A stretch of 8,360 nucleotides of DNA from Thermoplasmata archaeon (lineage in GTDB: Archaea > Thermoplasmatota > Thermoplasmata > UBA10834 > DTMW01): NCBI GenBank assembly GCA_029858465.1, contig JAOUEZ010000049.1, positions 1-8,360 on the forward strand. Reading direction: 5' to 3'. The notes under the pieces were generated by a model. That model searched no databases and was not told where the DNA came from. It worked only from the letters and a program-made list of their open reading frames with translations. Shown here piece by piece: positions 3,962 to 8,360 of the stretch (position 1 is its first letter; every line of letters starts with the position of its first letter). The position numbers were made by a program, and so were the translations under genes.

Positions 3962-6943
3962 GTGATTGGATCCGTCATGATATTTGGAGGAGGAATATCA
4001 GGAGTTCAATGCGCACTCGACCTCGCGGATTCCGGATACAAAGTATATCTTGTCGAGAAAAAACCGGCGATCGGCGGTGTCATGGCACAAATAGACAAGA
4101 CTTTCCCAACGAACGATTGTGCGATGTGTATTATGGCTCCCAAGCTAGTCGCTTGTGCGAGACACCATAATGTCGAGCTACTTGTAAACACACAGCTCAC
4201 CGCAGTCGACGGGAAAGTGGGCGATTTCCATGTCACCTTGACCAAGAAAGCCTTGAAGGTCAATGAGGAAAAATGCACAGGTTGTGGGACTTGCGCCCTC
4301 GAATGCCCGGTTGAGGTCATTGATGAGTACAATGAAGGAATGAGAAGACGGAGAGCCATCTACATTACTTACCCACAAGCAGTCCCGATGAAATACTGTA
4401 TCGACCAAAAAGCGTGCATTGGTTGTGGGATATGCCAGAGCGAATGCAGGGCAAATGCAATCGAATACGACCAGACGGATAAGACAATAAATCTGAATGT
4501 CGGTGCGATAGTTCTCTCTCCAGGATTCGAAGCATTCGACCCGACGGTCAGGCCAGAATACGGATATGGTAGGTTCAAGAACATCATTTCAAGAATCGAA
4601 TTCGAGAGGATGCTGAGCGCGACAGGGCCCTATGGTGGTGTTCCGTTAAGGCCCTCCGATGGAGATGCTCCGACAAGAATAGCATTCATACAATGCGTCG
4701 GCTCGAGGGATGAGAAAAGCGGGAACACTTATTGCTCATCCTACTGTTGCATGGCCGCTCTCAAACAAGCAGTGATTGCGAAGGAACATTTGGACAACCT
4801 GGAAGTACACATCTTCTTCATGGACACGAGAGCATTTGGTAAGGGCTTCGAAGAATATTTGCATAGAGCCGAACACGAACATAAGATAATAATTCATCGC
4901 AACAACAGAATCGCGGACATAAGCGAGAAAAAGAATCAGGATCTGATATTGAGATATCACGAGGATGCCGAAATCCATGAAGAGGCTTTCAATATGGCAA
5001 TTCTTTCTGTCGGAGCCCGGCCTCCGTCAGAGTCCAGAAAGCTTTCGGATATCCTGGGTGTGCAACTGAACGAGTTCGGTTTCTGTGAAACGGATGATTT
5101 CACCCCGTTCGATACGAACGTTCCGGGGATATACGTTTGCGGCATGTTCTCGGGTCCCAAAGATATACCCGATTCGATATCTCAAGCGAGCGGGGTCGCT
5201 GGAAAGATATCAGCCCTTCTAAAGGATGCCAGGAATACACTCACAACTGTGCCAGAGTATCCTGCTGAGAGGGATGTCTTGGGTGAGGATCCAAGGATTG
5301 GGGTCTTCGTGTGCCATTGCGGGATAAACATCGGAGGGATTGTGAATGTCCCTGAGGTGGCAGATTTCGCAAAGACGCTCCCGAACGTTGTCTATGCGAC
5401 TCGTAACATGTACACTTGCTCGCAGGACACTCAGGAGAAGATAAAGGAGGCCATCAGAGATCATAATTTGAACAGGATTGTAGTAGCGTCGTGCACTCCG
5501 AGGACTCATGAATCATTGTTCCAGAACACCATACGCGATGCGGGTCTCAATGCTTATCTATTTGAAATGGCGAACATCCGTGACCAGTGCTCATGGGTTC
5601 ATATGAAGGAGCCAAGGGAGGCCACGGAAAAAGCGAAATCCCTGGTAGAGATGGCGGTGGCGAAGTCGAGATTGCTTGAGTCGCTGTCTGCACCAAAGAT
5701 CAAGATCAAGCAAGCTGCAGTCGTTATAGGCGGAGGGCTTTCCGGTATGACCGTCGCGCTCAGAATCGCCGAGAGCGGATTTGAGACGCATATTGTCGAG
5801 AGAAGCGATAAATTGGGAGGACACCTGAACAGGATCTATCATACTTTGACTGGAATCAATCCTCAGGAGGTTCTTAAAGAATCGAAGAAAATGATTTCGA
5901 ACAATGACAAGATAACTGTCCATCTGAGCTCTAAGATCGAAGATATGTCAGGCTACATCGGCAACTTCGAATCTCACCTTTCCGACGGGACGCATATCGA
6001 GCATGGCGTGACAATCGTGGCGACAGGGGCGGATGAGTATAAACCGGATGAGTATTTCTATGGAGAAGACAAGCGAGTGATCCGACAGACCGAACTCGGT
6101 GAGATGCTCGCAAAGAATAAGTTCAAGGCGAAGAATGTAGCGATAATCCAGTGTGTCGGCTCGAGAAATCAGGACAGCCCCAACTGCAGTAGGATCTGTT
6201 GCTTCACGGCAATGGCGAACGCGCTTGAGATCAAGAAAAGACATCCTGACACTAATGTCTACATTCTCTATCGCGACATCAGGACCTATGGATTCGCGGA
6301 GAAGCATTACAACGAGGCGGCGAGACAGGGCGTCGTATTCGTCCGATGGGATACTGACATGCCTCCCGAAGTCAGTAAGGAGGACGGTCAGCTTGTTGTG
6401 CGAGTGCATGAGAAGTTCATTGACGATGATATTGAGCTGAGGCCTGACCTTATCGTGCTCAATGCGGGAATAAGACCAAATCCGGACAACTCAGAGATTG
6501 CGAGGAGGCTTAGAGTGCCCCTAACGAACGAAGGATACTTCCTTGAGGCACATATGAAGCTCAGACCGGTCGACTTCGCAACGGATGGCATATTCTTGTG
6601 CGGCCTCGCACATTCTCCGAGAATGATTGGAGAGAGCATTGCCATGGCGAACGGAGCAGCCGCGAGAGCTCTGACGATCCTTTCAAAGCCAGAGATAGAG
6701 GTCGAGGGGATTGTTTCTGTAGTCGATAGCCACAAATGCACCGGCTGCAACACCTGTATCGAGATATGCCCATATGGTGCGATCCTGCTGAACGATCAAG
6801 GTATTGCCGAGGTCATCCCGGCCGCATGCAAAGGGTGCGGTTGTTGTGGTGCCTCATGCCCCGAGAACGCGATCACAATGAAGCACTACACAGACGAGCA
6901 GCTGCTTGCGGAGGCGATAGCTGCAATTAGAGGGGTGACCTAA
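3962..6943 (+). CDS. hdrA: Double-module HdrA, flavin-based bifurcating heterodisulfide-reductase-type subunit A
   Basis: About 993 residues, roughly one and a half times the classical HdrA of about 650. Residue numbers count from the GTG. Module 1 (about 1-425) is a thioredoxin-reductase-like FAD domain with FGGGISG (8-14), the HdrA-type TNDCAMC (50-56), an inserted two-cluster ferredoxin (C105, 108, 111, 115 and C152, 155, 158, 162) and the QCVGSR...C...CC cluster site (C245, 258, 262, 263). It lacks the HdrA N-terminal domain. Module 2 begins with that domain (about 445-580; CHCG at 451-454, SCTPRTHESL near 510-519, RDQCSWVH near 540-547), then a second FAD domain (GGGLSG 590-595; GGHL near 619-622; QCVGSR...C...CC with C731, 742, 746, 747) without the ferredoxin insert. 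A C-terminal two-cluster ferredoxin follows (C926, 929, 932, 936 and C956, 959, 962, 966). In characterised complexes HdrA splits electron pairs at FAD between a high- and a low-potential route, usually to ferredoxin. mvhD follows one base later, so the two are cotranscribed. HdrB and HdrC are not in view. Confidence 0.93.
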   Translation: MIGSVMIFGGGISGVQCALDLADSGYKVYLVEKKPAIGGVMAQIDKTFPTNDCAMCIMAPKLVACARHHNVELLVNTQLTAVDGKVGDFHVTLTKKALKVNEEKCTGCGTCALECPVEVIDEYNEGMRRRRAIYITYPQAVPMKYCIDQKACIGCGICQSECRANAIEYDQTDKTINLNVGAIVLSPGFEAFDPTVRPEYGYGRFKNIISRIEFERMLSATGPYGGVPLRPSDGDAPTRIAFIQCVGSRDEKSGNTYCSSYCCMAALKQAVIAKEHLDNLEVHIFFMDTRAFGKGFEEYLHRAEHEHKIIIHRNNRIADISEKKNQDLILRYHEDAEIHEEAFNMAILSVGARPPSESRKLSDILGVQLNEFGFCETDDFTPFDTNVPGIYVCGMFSGPKDIPDSISQASGVAGKISALLKDARNTLTTVPEYPAERDVLGEDPRIGVFVCHCGINIGGIVNVPEVADFAKTLPNVVYATRNMYTCSQDTQEKIKEAIRDHNLNRIVVASCTPRTHESLFQNTIRDAGLNAYLFEMANIRDQCSWVHMKEPREATEKAKSLVEMAVAKSRLLESLSAPKIKIKQAAVVIGGGLSGMTVALRIAESGFETHIVERSDKLGGHLNRIYHTLTGINPQEVLKESKKMISNNDKITVHLSSKIEDMSGYIGNFESHLSDGTHIEHGVTIVATGADEYKPDEYFYGEDKRVIRQTELGEMLAKNKFKAKNVAIIQCVGSRNQDSPNCSRICCFTAMANALEIKKRHPDTNVYILYRDIRTYGFAEKHYNEAARQGVVFVRWDTDMPPEVSKEDGQLVVRVHEKFIDDDIELRPDLIVLNAGIRPNPDNSEIARRLRVPLTNEGYFLEAHMKLRPVDFATDGIFLCGLAHSPRMIGESIAMANGAAARALTILSKPEIEVEGIVSVVDSHKCTGCNTCIEICPYGAILLNDQGIAEVIPAACKGCGCCGASCPENAITMKHYTDEQLLAEAIAAIRGVT

Positions 6944-6944
6944 A

Positions 6945-7709
6945 ATGGCTGATTTCGAACCGAAGCTCATCAGCTTCCTATGCAACTGGTGCTCATATGC
7001 CGGTGCAGATCTCGCCGGTGTGAGCAGGTATCAATACCCTCCGAACCTGCGTGTGGTCAGAGTGATGTGCAGCACAAGAGTCAGCCCGCAAATGGTGCTC
7101 AGAGTCCTGCTCGATGGGGCGGACGGTGTATTGATAGGTGGTTGTCACTTGGGAGATTGTCACTACATAAGCGGAAATTACTACACGGAGAAACGCTACG
7201 ACGTCATGCTCAAGCTGTTGCAGATAGTCGGAATTGAGCCTGAGAGAGTCCGGCTCGAATGGATATCTGCAGCTGAAGGCGAGAAGTTCTCGAAAGTTGC
7301 AAAGGAGTTCACCGCGAAGATCAAGTCGCTAGGTCCGATCCCGACAAAGAAGAGCAAGGAACTTGCTGAGAAATTGAGGGCGGCTGAGATGGCGTCTAGG
7401 AGCTTCAGACTGACGGCGCTTGTGTCCAAGGAATACAACCTTGTAACAAGAGGAAATGTCTACGGAGAAAAATTGAATGATTGGGAACTCCGTGAGATTG
7501 TGGACAACGTAGCAGAAGAAGAGTTCGAAAGAGCGATGATTCTGCAGTTGACAAAGGGCGAGAAGCTGTCGGTCAAAGACATTGCTGCCATGACGGATAT
7601 TCCAACGGCCAGAATACTATCGCATATAGTCGAGCTCAAGAAAAGCAACTTAATCTCGACGGAGCAGATGCGCGGGGTTGCGCCTCTTTATCGCGCTATG
7701 AAAGCCTGA
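6945..7709 (+). CDS. mvhD: MvhD-type 2Fe-2S hydrogenase-HdrA linker with winged-helix-like C-terminal extension
   Basis: A 254-residue protein. Residues 1 to about 130 are a full MvhD/FrhD-type domain with FLCNWCSYAGADLAG (C13, C16), MCSTR (C42) and GGCHLGDCHY (C67, C72). These cysteines carry the 2Fe-2S cluster that passes electrons between a [NiFe] hydrogenase or dehydrogenase and HdrA. Classical MvhD stops near 140 residues. Here a lysine-rich helical link (about 132-160) leads to a further domain whose last 60 residues look like a winged helix: a helix near 190-203, LSVKDIAAMTDIP (208-220), ILSHIVELKKSNLIS (224-238) and a short APLYRAM end (246-252). The extension may be a docking domain on the complex or a nucleic-acid-binding domain; the sequence does not decide. 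The ATG follows the hdrA stop by one base behind GGGGTGACC (6932-6940), so the pair is surely one transcript. Confidence 0.92.
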   Translation: MADFEPKLISFLCNWCSYAGADLAGVSRYQYPPNLRVVRVMCSTRVSPQMVLRVLLDGADGVLIGGCHLGDCHYISGNYYTEKRYDVMLKLLQIVGIEPERVRLEWISAAEGEKFSKVAKEFTAKIKSLGPIPTKKSKELAEKLRAAEMASRSFRLTALVSKEYNLVTRGNVYGEKLNDWELREIVDNVAEEEFERAMILQLTKGEKLSVKDIAAMTDIPTARILSHIVELKKSNLISTEQMRGVAPLYRAMKA

Positions 7710-7726
7710 AAAAATCTTTTTCAATT
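7708..7726. terminator. Bidirectional terminator-like AT segment between convergent genes
   Basis: The short gap between mvhD and the convergent protease gene reads as TCTTTTTC on the plus strand and as ATTTTTTC on the minus strand. T-runs right after a stop are typical archaeal termination signals, and the two here would end transcripts from both sides. No hairpin is needed or obvious. Confidence 0.45.
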
Positions 7727-8188
7727 TCATTTATTAATTTCGTCAATTACGGTATTGATCAGATCGGGCAATTTTTTTCCAACTTCTTCAGTAGGTATTT
7801 CGCCAAATGTGCTTGCATCTTCGGCCTGCATCGCGAAGAATACAATCTCCTTGGGCATCCTCTCAGGAGCGGTCTGTCTTCCGAGGGCAATTGCCGTAGA
7901 TAGATTGATCCCGTGAGGTGATGCACCGCTTACAGTGTGCGAGAAATCCTTCTCTTCTAACTGTATGATCTCCCCAGGGTTTTTATCGGGAAGCATAATT
8001 GCATCGACTATCACGACCTTCTCGTAGTCGAGCATCAATTCCATGACTTCGATCCCGCTTGCTGCGACTTCTTGGACATTAACGTCTGGCAGATTGAGTT
8101 TCGCAATCTCCCTAGCGACCAGAATCCCTATTGCATCATCTGTGAGTATCGGATTCCCGATTCCAAGGAGCAATATCTTTTTTATCAT
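7727..8188 (-). CDS. [NiFe] hydrogenase maturation protease (HyaD/HybD/HycI family)
   Basis: A 153-residue cytoplasmic endopeptidase, normal for the family. It shows the N-terminal GIGNPILTDDAIG (residues 9-21), SGIEVMELMLDYEKVVIVDA (44-63) and SPHGINL (90-96). The three nickel-sensing residues of HybD (E16, D62, H93) correspond to D17 or D18, D62 and H92. The enzyme checks nickel insertion into the large subunit and then cuts off its C-terminal extension. The gene directly upstream on this strand is just such a large subunit, still carrying its extension. The start is the ATG at 8186-8188 with a weak AGGTTAT ribosome binding site on the minus strand. The 65-base gap to the preceding stop holds a possible TATA element, CTTTTATC on the minus strand (8213-8220), so a promoter of its own is possible beside readthrough. 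Confidence 0.93.
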   Translation of the reverse strand: MIKKILLLGIGNPILTDDAIGILVAREIAKLNLPDVNVQEVAASGIEVMELMLDYEKVVIVDAIMLPDKNPGEIIQLEEKDFSHTVSGASPHGINLSTAIALGRQTAPERMPKEIVFFAMQAEDASTFGEIPTEEVGKKLPDLINTVIDEINK

Positions 8189-8253
8189 GACATAACCTGA
8201 GATTTCAAGGGAGATAAAAGTAGGGTAATGTAAGGGGTTTTCGGTTCAGAGCA

Positions 8254-8360
8254 TCAGAAGTTCTTGATGGTCTTCTTCAGCCTGCCGTCCTTGTCGAGTA
8301 TTCTGACCTCTAGCGCTCTCTGTCCGTTCGGCAGGATGTGTGTTCCGCAGGAGTTGCAGG
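8254..8360 (-). CDS. [NiFe] hydrogenase large subunit, C-terminal end only (partial)
   Basis: The frame enters from beyond the right edge and ends at a stop at 8254-8256; 34 complete codons are visible. They begin CNSCGTH, the CxxCxxH of the large-subunit L2 motif (DPCxxCxxH) whose cysteines bind nickel and iron. The two known bases of the cut codon before it fit the expected proline. After the histidine come 27 more residues, ILPNGQRALEVRILDKDGR and so on, the extension removed by the maturation protease, which is the next gene on the strand. The ALEVRI...DGR end resembles group 3 enzymes such as MvhA or FrhA. This subunit would be the H2-activating partner for the MvhD-HdrA pair encoded opposite. 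The subgroup is inference because the rest of the gene is outside the window. Confidence 0.75.
   Translation of the reverse strand, partial: CNSCGTHILPNGQRALEVRILDKDGRLKKTIKNF

Noticed and set aside
1..8360. Mobile elements, tRNA or rRNA genes
   Set aside because: No transposase or integrase motif, no terminal inverted repeats of IS type and no tRNA-like cloverleaf were seen on reading both strands.

Overview
The window looks archaeal. The inference rests on heavy use of AGA/AGG arginine and ATA isoleucine codons, GTG starts behind GGTGAT-type ribosome binding sites, an AT-rich non-coding block against roughly balanced coding DNA, and the content itself (HdrA, MvhD, a group 3-like [NiFe] hydrogenase end, an MCM-like winged helix). 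An anaerobic hydrogen- or electron-bifurcating archaeon is the best reading. I cannot name the lineage, and a bacterium with Flox-Hdr genes (e.g. a sulfate reducer) is not formally excluded.

Layout. (1) 1-3011, plus strand: an overlapping gene string. It holds the tail of an unidentified gene, then two cysteine-rich 4Fe-4S proteins of about 350 aa (one FrhB/FlxC-like, one sulfhydrogenase-beta/FlxB-like), then an FAD/NAD-binding 2Fe-2S reductase of the sulfhydrogenase-gamma/FlxA type. Starts and stops overlap by 4, 7 and 8 bases. (2) 3080-3448, minus strand: a small unrecognised protein with two CxxC pairs and a C-terminal winged-helix-like segment. (3) 3449-3958: about 510 bases of AT-rich DNA with no convincing gene. 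It holds a 17-base perfect palindrome with a distant extra half-site, a 21-base tandem repeat and candidate TATA boxes. (4) 3962-7709, plus strand: a very long hdrA (about 993 aa, two HdrA-like flavin modules in one chain) followed one base later by mvhD carrying an unusual C-terminal extension. (5) 7727-8360, minus strand, convergent: a hydrogenase maturation protease preceded by the last 34 codons of a [NiFe] hydrogenase large subunit. That end shows the CxxCxxH nickel-ligand motif and the C-terminal extension such a protease removes.

How they may work together (inference). HdrA is the flavin-based bifurcating subunit and MvhD the 2Fe-2S bridge that links HdrA to a hydrogenase. The upstream trio looks like an NAD(P)H dehydrogenase module of the Flx/Flox or HydBG kind. 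The parts suggest a cytoplasmic assembly in which H2 and/or NAD(P)H electrons meet at the double HdrA, with ferredoxin as one likely partner. HdrB and HdrC, the usual disulfide-reducing partners, are not visible and may lie upstream or elsewhere. The most unusual points are the two-module HdrA, the winged-helix-like tail on MvhD, the small zinc-ribbon/winged-helix gene between the two operons, and the palindrome-rich hdrA upstream region.
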